This document shows positions 27,489-35,161 of a stretch of DNA of 64,000 bases, in pieces. The stretch comes from Arthrobacter sp. MMS18-M83 (GTDB lineage: Bacteria > Actinomycetota > Actinomycetes > Actinomycetales > Micrococcaceae): contig NZ_CP113343.1 in NCBI RefSeq assembly GCF_026683955.1, positions 3,348,001 to 3,412,000 of the forward strand, in the 5' to 3' direction. Each line of letters opens with the position of its first letter. The stretch's first letter is position 1. The position numbers were made by a program, and so were the translations under genes. The notes beneath the pieces were generated by a model. That model saw only the letters and a program-made list of their open reading frames with translations, ran no database searches and was not told where the DNA came from.

Positions 27489-28301
27489 CTAGCGTCCGGA
27501 GGCGTTCGCTGCCGCGACGTGCACCGTGACGCCCAATTCCTGGATGTTCTCCTGGGTGTCTTGCGCCAGTTCGTCGTCGGTGACAACGGCATCTAGTTGC
27601 TCGATCGGCGCCACCCGGAACTTCGCAAAGGTTCCGAACTTGGTGCTGTCCGCCAGCAGGAAGCAGCGCGACGCTGACTCGAGCGCGGCCAGTTTCATTT
27701 CCACCTTGTCCATGGACGGCGTGGTGACGCCGCGGGACAGGCTCCACGCGCCCGTACTCATGAAGAACAGATCGATGTTGATGTGCTTGATGGCGTCGGC
27801 TGCCATGCGGCCCGAGCTTGAGGCGCTGGAAACATCCACCACGCCGCCGGTGTGGATGGTCTCAACGTTCGGGTACGCGAACAAAGACGTGACGACGTAA
27901 AAATCGTTGGTGACCACCGTGATGTTCTTCCGGGCGCCGAGATAGGGGACCACGGATTGGCAAGTTGTACCGGCGTCGAGGAACAGAACCATGTCGTCCT
28001 CGACGAACTGGGACGCAAGCTCGGCGATTGCTTTTTTCCGCGGCAGCTCCAGCTGCGCCCGGGATTCCCTCTCCCGGGGAGGTTCCTGGCTGGTCCCCTC
28101 CGCCAAACGCACGCCTCCTTGGACCGACAACACATGCCCGGCATCCTCGAGGGCTGTGATGTCGCGCCGGATAGTCATGTGGGAGACGTTCATGGATTCC
28201 GTGAGGCTGCGGATGCTCAGCACCCCCTCGCGGCGAAGCAAGCGAAGGATTTCCTGATGGCGCTGCTCCGGGATCAGGGGAGGTGATGTTGACGAACTCA
28301 A
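27489..28301 (-). CDS. DeoR/GlpR-family transcriptional regulator
   Basis: This repressor-type regulator has 270 residues. The N-terminal DeoR helix-turn-helix spans residues 13-65 (RHQEILRLLRREGVLSI...VSHMTIRRDITALEDAG). The sugar-phosphate-isomerase-like effector domain contains LFLDAGTTCQSV, VVTNDF and LLADSTKFG. Such proteins respond to phosphorylated sugars or sugar acids. Its upstream region carries a 34-bp motif that recurs upstream of the KDPG aldolase gene 2.5 kb away. The likely targets are therefore its own gene and that sugar-acid operon. Confidence 0.87.
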   Translation of the reverse strand: MSSSTSPPLIPEQRHQEILRLLRREGVLSIRSLTESMNVSHMTIRRDITALEDAGHVLSVQGGVRLAEGTSQEPPRERESRAQLELPRKKAIAELASQFVEDDMVLFLDAGTTCQSVVPYLGARKNITVVTNDFYVVTSLFAYPNVETIHTGGVVDVSSASSSGRMAADAIKHINIDLFFMSTGAWSLSRGVTTPSMDKVEMKLAALESASRCFLLADSTKFGTFAKFRVAPIEQLDAVVTDDELAQDTQENIQELGVTVHVAAANASGR

Positions 28302-28330
28302 AGTTGCTCCTTCGCGGTGGACAACCCCAT

Positions 28331-28364
28331 CTTAACAAGTTTTCACACACTGTTCCGATTTGTG
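28331..28364. promoter_or_regulatory. Putative DeoR operator, copy 1 (upstream of deoR)
   Basis: A 34-bp stretch starting CTTAACAAGTTTTCACA and ending CCGATTTGTG matches 30882-30915 at 33 of 34 positions. It lies 30 bp upstream of the deoR start and about 78 bp upstream of the divergent arsR start. The half-sites TTCACA and TGTG are in inverted orientation. Autoregulation of the DeoR gene is inferred. Confidence 0.72.
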
Positions 28365-28409
28365 CTTGCCGGAGCCGGCTTTCCTGATAGGTGCGCGGCC
28401 TTGCCTTAA

Positions 28410-28445
28410 ACATCGACAGATGTAAATATTTACGTGTGTCTATGT
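28410..28445. promoter_or_regulatory. ArsR operator: 36-bp imperfect palindrome over the arsR start codon
   Basis: Two 18-bp arms match at 15 of 18 positions, with the perfect core GTAAATATTTAC at 28422-28433. The palindrome covers the presumed -10 region and extends past the ATG of arsR at 28442. ArsR/SmtB repressors typically bind imperfect 12-2-12-type palindromes, so this is very likely the autoregulatory operator. The lack of a ribosome site before the ATG suggests a leaderless or near-leaderless transcript. Confidence 0.75.
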
Positions 28446-28792
28446 CTTTGGAGTTAACGCCCGTCCAGGCGGTGGCGTGTTGTTCGCCGCTATCCAGGGA
28501 ACCGCTCTCGGAATCGGAAGCCGAGGGGATTGTGCCGCTGCTGAAGGCGCTAGGCGATCCGGTGCGGCTGCGGCTGATGTCCTTGGTGGCGTCTCACGAG
28601 GGCGGCGAAGCCTGCGTGTGCGATCTGAACGACGCCTTTGAGTTGTCCCAGCCGACCATCAGCCACCACCTGAAGGTCCTGCACGAAGCCGGGCTGTTGG
28701 AGCGGGAAAAGCGAGGCGTCTGGGTCTACTACCGTGCACGCACCGACGCCCTGGAAAACCTTGCCGCCCTCATCGGGGGAAAGAGCCGGTGA
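28442..28792 (+). CDS. arsR: ArsR/SmtB-family arsenite-responsive repressor
   Basis: The 116-residue winged-helix repressor has the helix-turn-helix at about residues 60-83 (DLNDAFELSQPTISHHLKVLHEAG). Metalloid ligands are visible: a CC pair at residues 13-14 and cysteines 58 and 60 in ACVCDL. This resembles the Corynebacterium-type ArsR, which binds As(III) with two adjacent N-terminal cysteines and one near the DNA-binding domain. It is the first gene of an operon with the aquaglyceroporin and arsC, and its stop overlaps the next start (GTGA). Binding of As(III) or Sb(III) should release the palindrome at its start. Confidence 0.9.
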   Translation: MSLELTPVQAVACCSPLSREPLSESEAEGIVPLLKALGDPVRLRLMSLVASHEGGEACVCDLNDAFELSQPTISHHLKVLHEAGLLEREKRGVWVYYRARTDALENLAALIGGKSR

Positions 28793-29529
28793 GCGTGCTG
28801 AGACGGAAGATAGTGGCGGAGTTCGTAGGCACCGCCTTCCTGGTCATGGCCGTGGTCGGGTCCGGCGTCATGGCCTCGCGACTGTCCCCGAACGACGTCG
28901 GACTGCAGCTTCTGGAGAACAGCATCGCCACCGGCGCCGCGCTGGTGGCGTTGATCCTGGCCCTGCAACCGGTCTCGGCATCCTTCAATCCCGTGGTCAC
29001 GCTGGTGGAACGGGCGCTCGGGATCCTGGACACGCCCACCACACTGGCACTGATCGCCGCCCAGTTCGCCGGCGGCCTGGCCGGGACCGTGATCGCCAAT
29101 CTGATGTTCGGTCTCGACGCCGTGACGCTCTCCACGCATGAACGTGCGGGGACAGGGTTGTGGCTTGGCGAGATCATCGCCACCGTCGGGCTGTTCCTGG
29201 TGATCTTTGGCACCGTTCGTTCCGGTCGCGCCGAAAGGGTGGCTTTCGCCGTCGGCGGCTACATCACGGCCGCCTACTGGTTCACCAGTTCCACCAGTTT
29301 CGCCAACCCCGCAGTGACCGTGGCCCGGACCATCACTGACACCTTCGCCGGCATCGCTCCGGCCTCCGCCCCGGCGTTCATCCTCGCCCAGCTGCTGGGC
29401 GGCGCCGCAGGATTCTTCCTGATCCGTGCTCTGTACCCAGCCATACCCGTCTTGGCCGCGGCCGCCTTGGCCGCGCCCGCAGCGCCCGCGCCCGCCGTGG
29501 CGACGGCCGATCGAAAGGTCCTCTCATGA
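28789..29529 (+). CDS. aqpS: Aquaglyceroporin of the arsenic operon (AqpS-like)
   Basis: This MIP-family channel has 246 residues and six transmembrane helices. The two pore half-helices carry the NPV variant (SFNPVVTL) and the standard NPA (FANPAVTV). It ends in an Ala/Pro-rich tail of about 25 residues. In operons that lack an arsenite pump, such a channel lets As(III) made by ArsC flow out of the cell down its gradient, as known for Sinorhizobium AqpS. No arsB or acr3 is present in this operon, which supports that role. GTG start; four-base overlaps with arsR and arsC indicate tight coupling. Confidence 0.85.
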   Translation: MSVLRRKIVAEFVGTAFLVMAVVGSGVMASRLSPNDVGLQLLENSIATGAALVALILALQPVSASFNPVVTLVERALGILDTPTTLALIAAQFAGGLAGTVIANLMFGLDAVTLSTHERAGTGLWLGEIIATVGLFLVIFGTVRSGRAERVAFAVGGYITAAYWFTSSTSFANPAVTVARTITDTFAGIAPASAPAFILAQLLGGAAGFFLIRALYPAIPVLAAAALAAPAAPAPAVATADRKVLS

Positions 29530-29948
29530 GCACTGAAACCATCAAGAAACCGTCCGTTCTCTTCGTCTGTGTCCACAACGCTGGCCGTTCCCAGATGGCC
29601 GCGGCGTTCCTCACCACGCTGGCCGAGGGGCGGATCGAGGTCCGTTCCGCCGGGTCCGAGCCTGCAGACAAGGTCAACCCCGCCGCCGTCGAAGCCATGG
29701 CCGAGCTGGGCATCGATATGTCCGCCGAGATCCCCAAAGTCCTCACCACCGAGGCCGTGAAGGAATCCGACGTCGTGATCACTATGGGCTGCGGAGACGA
29801 GTGCCCGTACTTCCCTGGCAAGCGCTACGAGGACTGGGTCCTTGAAGACCCGGCCGGCCAGGGCATCGAGGCCGTCCGTCCGATCCGCGACGAGATCAAG
29901 GCGCGCATCGAGGACCTCATCGAGTCCCTCACTCCCGCAGCCAAGTAG
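29526..29948 (+). CDS. arsC: Arsenate reductase, low-molecular-weight phosphatase type
   Basis: The 140-residue enzyme reduces As(V) to As(III). The phosphatase-like loop C15-V-H-N-A-G-R-S is complete (CX5R), and the general-acid segment is VLEDPAG. The sequence is close to the actinobacterial enzymes that use mycothiol and mycoredoxin instead of a thioredoxin relay. Two more cysteines occur at GCGDEC (residues 88-93). It overlaps aqpS by four bases. A 19-codon Cys-rich open frame with its own ribosome site follows after 65 bases, before the hairpin that ends the operon. Confidence 0.9.
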   Translation: MSTETIKKPSVLFVCVHNAGRSQMAAAFLTTLAEGRIEVRSAGSEPADKVNPAAVEAMAELGIDMSAEIPKVLTTEAVKESDVVITMGCGDECPYFPGKRYEDWVLEDPAGQGIEAVRPIRDEIKARIEDLIESLTPAAK

Positions 29949-30013
29949 CCGACGTCCCGGGTCAAGGAACCGGACTCGCCTGAGCCGAAAGACGGAAAGG
30001 GGGGGCGAACTGG

Positions 30014-30073
30014 ATGGATACCGGATGCTGCACCGACACGGGTTGCTGCGACGACGATCTGGACTGCTGCTAA
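30014..30073 (+). CDS. Candidate 19-residue Cys-rich micropeptide of the ars operon
   Basis: The open frame encodes MDTGCCTDTGCCDDDLDCC and a TAA. Six of 19 residues are cysteine, in three CC pairs (5-6, 11-12, 18-19), and the rest are mostly Asp, Thr and Gly. A purine-rich ribosome site (AAAGGGGG) ends about eight bases before the ATG. It lies 65 bases behind arsC and directly before a hairpin, so it should be on the arsenic operon transcript. Thiol pairs are the ligand type used by ArsR and ArsD for As(III), so binding or chaperoning arsenite is a reasonable guess. I recognise no family. Expression and function are unproven. Confidence 0.5.
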   Translation: MDTGCCTDTGCCDDDLDCC

Positions 30074-30090
30074 AGCAGGAACCGCCCACG

Positions 30091-30119
30091 GCCTGCCGGA
30101 CCCACAAAGCCCGGCAGGC
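30091..30119 (+). terminator. Hairpin at the end of the ars operon
   Basis: GCCTGCCGG and CCGGCAGGC form a perfect 9-bp stem with an 11-nt loop. It begins 18 bases after the TAA of the micropeptide. There is no clear U-tract, which is common for terminators in high-GC actinobacteria. Confidence 0.6.
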
Positions 30120-30225
30120 ACCCTCCCTTGAACCGCACAATCAACAGATGAACGTCGGGGCCGGAAGGATCGAACTGTATATCGGATTCGGCATCAGCTC
30201 GCTGAAATCCGTGGACTTGGCATTG

Positions 30226-30308
30226 AAGGAATGGAACGCATGCGCCTGGTTCGGGACGACATCAAGTCCCGGGTCCACAAGCTGTACGCCGAACTCGTGG
30301 AAAACTAA
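30226..30308 (+). pseudogene. C-terminal remnant of a second arsC
   Basis: The reading [20 protein letters not shown], continuing LYAELVEN and a stop, resembles the last 27 residues of low-molecular-weight arsenate reductases, including the IEAVRPIRDEIKARI end of the intact arsC just upstream. No catalytic CX5R loop precedes it, and the sequence before 30226 does not continue the family. It is the tail of a decayed paralogue, so the ars locus was once longer. Confidence 0.6.
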
Positions 30309-30352
30309 GCCGCCGGCGTTTCTTCCGCGGTCGATTGCGGGACACTGGAGCC

Positions 30353-30886
30353 ATGGATCCGGGCCGGGAAGCAACCGTCGCCGGATACAGGCGTGCCCGC
30401 CGGGAGCTGGCCAGTTGGCTGGAGACCGCGACGGCAGCCGATCTGCAACGCAAGAGTAACGGAACCCGCTGGACCAATGAGGAACTGCTCTTCCACATGG
30501 TCTTCGGATACATGATCATCCGGGCGCTTCTGCCATTGGTCCGGTTCATCAGCCGTTTGCCCCGCTCCTGGAGCAGGGGCTTCGCTGCCGCTTTGAACGC
30601 CGCCACAGGTCCGTTCGACGTCGTGAACTATTGGGGATCCGTTGCCGCCGCCACGGTCTATAACCGGCACCGGATGGGCCGGAAACTCGAAAAGACGATC
30701 ACCGCGCTGGCCCGCCGACTCGAACGCGAAACGCCGGAATCCCTGGCCCGGTCCGCGCCCTTTCCCACCCGGTGGGATCCCTTCTTCACAGCTGACATGA
30801 CGCTGACCGACACCTACGCCTATGCCACACAGCATTTCGACTTCCACGCCAAGCAGCTGAGCCTCCGGTCGCCGCACCCCTCTTAA
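30353..30886 (+). CDS. DinB-superfamily protein
   Basis: The 177-residue protein is predicted to form a four-helix bundle of the DinB/YfiT type. The conserved N-terminal helix ASWLETATAADLQRKSNGTRW ends in TRWTNEELLFHMVFGY, where His and Glu resemble the metal-binding first motif. The C-terminal TYAYATQHFDFHAKQL supplies two further histidines. Members are often thiol-dependent (mycothiol or bacillithiol) transferases, but the substrate is unknown. The start is uncertain: ATG 30353 has GGAG only two bases away, and a TTG at 30335 is an alternative. Its stop codon lies inside the downstream DeoR-type operator. Confidence 0.72.
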   Translation: MDPGREATVAGYRRARRELASWLETATAADLQRKSNGTRWTNEELLFHMVFGYMIIRALLPLVRFISRLPRSWSRGFAAALNAATGPFDVVNYWGSVAAATVYNRHRMGRKLEKTITALARRLERETPESLARSAPFPTRWDPFFTADMTLTDTYAYATQHFDFHAKQLSLRSPHPS

Positions 30887-30915
30887 CAAGTTTTCACAGA
30901 CTGTTCCGATTTGTG
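30882..30915. promoter_or_regulatory. Putative DeoR operator, copy 2 (upstream of the KDPG aldolase operon)
   Basis: This motif is identical to 28331-28364 except for one base. It contains the inverted half-sites TTCACA and TGTGAA separated by 13 bases (30893-30917), and starts 59 bases before the eda ATG. The first bases overlap the stop codon of the DinB-like gene. The match to the deoR upstream region makes it the probable binding site through which the regulator controls the sugar-acid operon. Confidence 0.75.
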
Positions 30916-30940
30916 AATATTTGGGGTAATCTCTTAATCA

Positions 30941-31588
30941 ATGTTAACCAAATTCGAAGTACTAGAGACCATCGTCCGCACCGGCGCCTTGCTGATTGCC
31001 CGCCTGGACAGTGCCGACGAGGCCTACCGCGTATCTGAAGCTGCCATCGAGGGCGGCATCCGTGCAGTGGAGGTCCCGTTGACTGTTCCCGGAGCCCTGG
31101 GAGTCATCGAGCGGCTTGCCGACAAATACGGGGACCAAGGCATCGTGATCGGTGCCGGGACCGTGCTCGACGCAGAGGCCGCCTTCGCAGCCATCTCAGC
31201 GGGTGCGCGGTTGCTGGTCAGCCCGCAATTCAACCCCAAGATGATCGCTGCAGGAAACCGCTACCAAGCCGTCACTGCCAGCGGAGCGTTCACCCCCACG
31301 GAGGTCGTCAACACCCTGGAAGCCGGGGCGGACATCATCAAGCTGTTCCCCGCTGAACTGGGCGGGCCTTCATACGTCAAGACCATCCTTGCGCCACTGC
31401 CGCAGGCACCCATCATGCCTTCCGGCGGAGTGACCCCCGCGAACGTCGGCGCCTGGTTCGACGCCGGTGTGACCGCCGTCGGCGTGGGAAGTTTTGTGAC
31501 AAAGGCGGCCCGGAACGACGGCGACTACGGACTCGTTGCCCGCGCTGCACAGACCTTCCTCGCAGCGATCGAGGAAGCCCGGCGCTAG
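30941..31588 (+). CDS. eda: 2-keto-3-deoxy-6-phosphogluconate / 4-hydroxy-2-oxoglutarate aldolase
   Basis: This class I aldolase of 215 residues cleaves KDPG to pyruvate and glyceraldehyde-3-phosphate. The Schiff-base lysine is Lys134 in DIIKLFPAE, and the general acid/base glutamate is Glu44 in GIRAVEVPLT. The glycine-rich phosphate site is PSGGVTPANVGAW followed by VGVGSF. It is the first gene of a probable operon with an MFS sugar-acid transporter and a P-loop kinase-like protein. The operon carries the DeoR-type operator just upstream. Confidence 0.9.
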   Translation: MLTKFEVLETIVRTGALLIARLDSADEAYRVSEAAIEGGIRAVEVPLTVPGALGVIERLADKYGDQGIVIGAGTVLDAEAAFAAISAGARLLVSPQFNPKMIAAGNRYQAVTASGAFTPTEVVNTLEAGADIIKLFPAELGGPSYVKTILAPLPQAPIMPSGGVTPANVGAWFDAGVTAVGVGSFVTKAARNDGDYGLVARAAQTFLAAIEEARR

Positions 31589-31717
31589 CCGAAACCGCGC
31601 GATCCACAACCCGGCGCAGCCGGAGTCCGGCACCGGCCGGCAAACAAAACCCGGCAGGAGCCGGCGAAAGCACAACCCGACAAAGACTGTCGGTCAGAAC
31701 ACAAAGGAGTGAGCTGC

Positions 31718-33013
31718 ATGAGCCAAGCATCAGCAGATATTGATACCACGGACACCAAGCCCCTACATCGCGTGAGAATCAGGTGGTACCTGGTAGCTCT
31801 GCTGGTCATCGGCGGGATCGTGAACTACCTCGACCGAAACAACCTCAGCATCGCGAACACCACGATTGCCAAGGAATTCGGCCTCAATGCGCTCCAAATG
31901 GGGCTGTTGCTCTCGGCATTCTCATGGCCGTACGCCATCGCCAACCTGCCGGCCGGCTACCTCGTGGACAAATACGGTCCCAAGCGCATGTTCGCCTGGG
32001 CGGCCGGGCTCTGGTCGATCATCTCGATGCTCTCCGCCCTCGCCAACTCCTTCGGCTTCCTGTATGCCGCCCGCGTGGCGCTGGGTATCTCCGAATCCCC
32101 GTTCTTCACCTCCGGGCTGAAGGTCGCCGACCGCTGGTTCAACAAGACAGAGCGCGCCCTGCCGGTCTCGATCGTCAACACCGGCTCGCAGATTGCCAAC
32201 GCGATTGCCCCGCCGCTGCTGACCTTCCTCTTGCTGACCATGACCTGGCGTGGCATGTTCATCGTCATCGGCGCACTCGGCGTGATCGTCGCCCTCGTAT
32301 GGCTCCGCGTCTACCGTGACCCCACGCTCAAGGAACAGTTCCTCATCAAGGGTGCCGAGTTCGAAGAGCAGTCCAAGCCCAAGGAAAAGCAAGCCGGCTG
32401 GGGCGAACTGCTCAAGCAGAAGAACACCTGGTTCATGGTGCTCGGCGCGTTCGGCATCTTCTACACGGTGTGGGTCTACCTCACTTGGCTCCCGAGCTAC
32501 CTGCAGACCGCCCGTGGCTTCAGCCTCAGCCAGAGTGGATGGCTCGCAGCCCTTCCGTTCCTCTGCGGAATCATCGGTGTGCTGACCGGCGGCGTGATCT
32601 CCAGCAGGGCCATCCGCCGCGGCATTCCTACCATCACCGCCCGCAAGCTCCCGATCGTCGGAGGCGCACTCCTCGCAGCCGCAGCCGTCCTGCCCGTTGC
32701 CTACGTTGACAACTCCGCTCTGGCCATCGTCCTGCTCTCTGTCGGTTACTTCGCCGCCCAGGTTCCGATCGGTGTCCTCTGGACGCTGGCGGCGGACATC
32801 GCAGAACCCACGCAGGTTGCATCCTTGGGCGCCATCCAGAACTTCGGCGGCTTCCTCGGTGCGGCACTCGCCCCGATCGTCACGGGCTTCATCCTTACCG
32901 AGACCGGCGGCAACTACACCTTCGTCTTCCTGATCGGCGGAGTCCTGCTGGTGGTGGGTGCACTCTCCTACGGTTTCTTCGTCAAGGACCGCAGGGCCAC
33001 AGTCACGGCCTAG
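31718..33013 (+). CDS. MFS transporter, anion:cation symporter family (sugar acid uptake)
   Basis: The 431-residue permease has twelve transmembrane segments. IVNYLDRNNLSIANTTI and GYLVDKYGPKRMF, with its MFS loop motif, place it with the ACS family of hexuronate, galactonate and glucarate transporters. The central loop (residues 200-225) is charged. The start at 31718 has AAAGGAG eight bases upstream. Coupled with eda and the DeoR-type operator, it most likely imports an aldonate or uronate that is degraded through KDPG or a related intermediate. The exact substrate cannot be read. Confidence 0.87.
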   Translation: MSQASADIDTTDTKPLHRVRIRWYLVALLVIGGIVNYLDRNNLSIANTTIAKEFGLNALQMGLLLSAFSWPYAIANLPAGYLVDKYGPKRMFAWAAGLWSIISMLSALANSFGFLYAARVALGISESPFFTSGLKVADRWFNKTERALPVSIVNTGSQIANAIAPPLLTFLLLTMTWRGMFIVIGALGVIVALVWLRVYRDPTLKEQFLIKGAEFEEQSKPKEKQAGWGELLKQKNTWFMVLGAFGIFYTVWVYLTWLPSYLQTARGFSLSQSGWLAALPFLCGIIGVLTGGVISSRAIRRGIPTITARKLPIVGGALLAAAAVLPVAYVDNSALAIVLLSVGYFAAQVPIGVLWTLAADIAEPTQVASLGAIQNFGGFLGAALAPIVTGFILTETGGNYTFVFLIGGVLLVVGALSYGFFVKDRRATVTA

Positions 33014-33117
33014 CCTCGGCGCTGTGGCGGGGACGGCAACAAAGCCCACCCGCCACAGCCCTTTGTTGAAAGAATTTGATCCAGAGTTCAATGCAGAACA
33101 GACAGTTGAAGACAACC

Positions 33118-33711
33118 ATGCCGCAGGTATTTTTTGTGATCGGGCCGGCGGGCTCCGGCAAGTCGAGCGTCAGCAAGCTCCTCGCCGAACACTACGGTGC
33201 CGCTTACATCGACAAGGACACCGCCACCAAGCGATTCACGGAGCTGCTGCTGACAATCAACGGCTCCGATCCGAACGAGCGGGACAACAACGAGTTCTAC
33301 CAGCAGGCCATCCTTCCCCTGGAGTACGCGTCAATCCTGGACCTCACCAGTGACAACCTGAGCATCGGCCGCTCCGTGGTCCTGGACGCGCCCTTCGGCA
33401 AGTTCTTCGCCGATCCGGACTACCTCATCAACGCCCGGCGGGAGCACCATTGGCCCGAGGCCGAGCTGATCGTGGTGCATGTTCGAACCGATGGCGAGGC
33501 CGTCAGGGAGCGCCTTGTTGCCCGCGGCTACGAGCGCGACGAGTGGAAACTCAACAACTGGGAGCAATTCTGGACGGCATCCCAGGCCAATGCCTGCGAA
33601 TGGAAAGGTGCCCGCCACGTCGACCTCGACAACAGCGGCGACGCGGTCGACGTCGAGCTTCCCGACATTGCCTTCGGCGCCGACGTTCCGCCCTCCGACC
33701 AGCCGGCTTGA
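33118..33711 (+). CDS. P-loop kinase-like ATPase
   Basis: The 197-residue protein begins MPQVFFVIGPAGSGKSSVSK, with a complete Walker A at residues 9-16. The following YIDKDTATKRF resembles small-molecule kinases of the gluconokinase/AAA_33 type. A lid-like arginine-rich segment, VRERLVARGYERDEWKL, follows. Because it trails the transporter and eda, it may phosphorylate the imported sugar acid, but it does not closely match gluconate or KDG kinases that I recognise. ATG 33118 is chosen by homology; ATG 33091 and TTG 33076 are open alternatives. Confidence 0.7.
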   Translation: MPQVFFVIGPAGSGKSSVSKLLAEHYGAAYIDKDTATKRFTELLLTINGSDPNERDNNEFYQQAILPLEYASILDLTSDNLSIGRSVVLDAPFGKFFADPDYLINARREHHWPEAELIVVHVRTDGEAVRERLVARGYERDEWKLNNWEQFWTASQANACEWKGARHVDLDNSGDAVDVELPDIAFGADVPPSDQPA

Positions 33712-33851
33712 GTCCAGGCCAAAGGGCCTTCCAGCATGGGCGGCACGCCTGCCATGACAGATTTGTGACGGTCTCCACCTAGAATTGCTGGTTGAAGCAA
33801 TTTAAACGAGAGCGGCGGCGCATAACGCCGCGAGTCTTAGGGGACAAGACC

Positions 33852-35138
33852 ATGCCGGATTCCGTGGATAACGAAACCAGCGCCGCTGCTGCATCTGACG
33901 AAGGGCAGCCCGAACTTTGGCGACGCCGCGATCGCCGCCGTGCAGAGGGCGACGCCTGGACAGGAACTATGCCGATCATTACGCCGAACGATTCCGATGC
34001 ACCCGCAGCAACCGCTGCCCCGCTTCAAAGCAGATCCTGGGCTGAAGCGGCCGCTGCCGCCGACGCGTCCCTCGAGGCGGAACCGGTCCGTGAAGACTCC
34101 CGCCGTAGGGAACCCGGCTTCGAGAGCCCGACGGCGGCAGCACCGGCGTCGGGGGCTCCGGCTCCTACCGCAGCGCGGACCGGGCGGGCCGCTGCCGCGA
34201 ACGCTCCGATTTCCGACTTCATCTCGTCCCCAGGTTCCTTCGTGAAGGAACAGAAGCCGCGTCCCATCGGCGGCTTCCGCGGCATGCTCTACAAGCTCAC
34301 CGGTGGCGCTTGGAACCTCGGCCCGAGCGCCAAACAGCGTGAGGAAGACGAACTGGCGCGGCGCATTTCCCGGCAGCTCCAAGGCAGCTACAACACCGCC
34401 GTCCTGAGCCTCAAGGGCGGAATCGGCAAGACCTCCACCACGGTAGGCGTCGGCCTTACCCTCGCGGAGTTCCGCGGCGACCCGCCCTGCGCCATCGACG
34501 CCAACCCCGATTCCGGCGACCTCGTGGAGCGCGCCCTGGGTGAAGGCATCTACCAAAAGGCCACTCCGCGCACCATCACGGACCTGCTCAAGAACGTCGA
34601 CAACGTCGATTCGCTCACGGCACTCGCCCGGTACATGCACCACGCGGGTCGATTGCACCTGATCGCCGGCGAACAGGACCCGGAAGTCTCGGATTCACTC
34701 ACCGCCGAGGAGTACCTGCGCATCCGACAGCTGATCTCCGCCTACTACTCCGTAGCCCTGACCGACTGCGGCACCGGCGTCACGCACAACGCGATGAGCG
34801 GCATCCTGCAATCGGCCGACAACCTGATCATCGCCGCCGGCTATGCCGTGAGCGGTGCCAAGCGTGCCCGCAGCACCCTCCAGTGGCTTGCGAGCCACGG
34901 GTACGAGGACCTGGCCCGCAACGCGATCGTGGTCATCACGGACAAGGACGAAGTCTCATCCCGGGTGGACAAGGACGCCATCGAGGAACACCTCTCCGGC
35001 ATCTGCCGACAGTTGATTGCCGTTCCGCACGACAGGGGAGTGGCCGACGGCGACCTGGTCACCCTTGACGTACTCCGCCCCGAGACCCGTCGCGCGTACA
35101 AAGAGATCGCGGCCGCGATCGTGGACGGGTACGTGTAG
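33852..35138 (+). CDS. MinD/ParA-like ATPase with long disordered N-terminus
   Basis: The protein has 428 residues. The first 150 or so are low-complexity, rich in Ala, Pro, Arg and Glu, and a deviant-Walker ATPase domain follows. Walker A is KGGIGKTSTT at about residue 188, and DANPDSGDL and DCGTGVTHNAM are further ATPase motifs. The architecture resembles the EspI/ParA-type proteins linked to type VII secretion and similar multi-protein assemblies in actinobacteria. No ESX genes are nearby, so the partner is unknown. The start at 33852 has GGGGA nine bases upstream. Confidence 0.8.
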   Translation: MPDSVDNETSAAAASDEGQPELWRRRDRRRAEGDAWTGTMPIITPNDSDAPAATAAPLQSRSWAEAAAAADASLEAEPVREDSRRREPGFESPTAAAPASGAPAPTAARTGRAAAANAPISDFISSPGSFVKEQKPRPIGGFRGMLYKLTGGAWNLGPSAKQREEDELARRISRQLQGSYNTAVLSLKGGIGKTSTTVGVGLTLAEFRGDPPCAIDANPDSGDLVERALGEGIYQKATPRTITDLLKNVDNVDSLTALARYMHHAGRLHLIAGEQDPEVSDSLTAEEYLRIRQLISAYYSVALTDCGTGVTHNAMSGILQSADNLIIAAGYAVSGAKRARSTLQWLASHGYEDLARNAIVVITDKDEVSSRVDKDAIEEHLSGICRQLIAVPHDRGVADGDLVTLDVLRPETRRAYKEIAAAIVDGYV

Positions 35139-35161
35139 CGCCTCCTTTTTCGCGGGTTCCC

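Noticed and set aside
28442..30119. Complete ars operon with an arsenite pump
   Set aside because: No arsB, acr3 or arsA is present. The second gene has the MIP channel signatures NPV and NPA, so efflux by a channel is the supported reading.
31922..33115. 397-codon minus-strand open frame over the MFS transporter
   Set aside because: It is antisense to a twelve-helix permease. The translated product is charged and repetitive with no domain.
33852..35138. Plasmid or chromosome partition locus (parAB)
   Set aside because: No ParB homologue or parS-like cluster is adjacent, and the long disordered N-terminus fits EspI/MinD-like proteins better.
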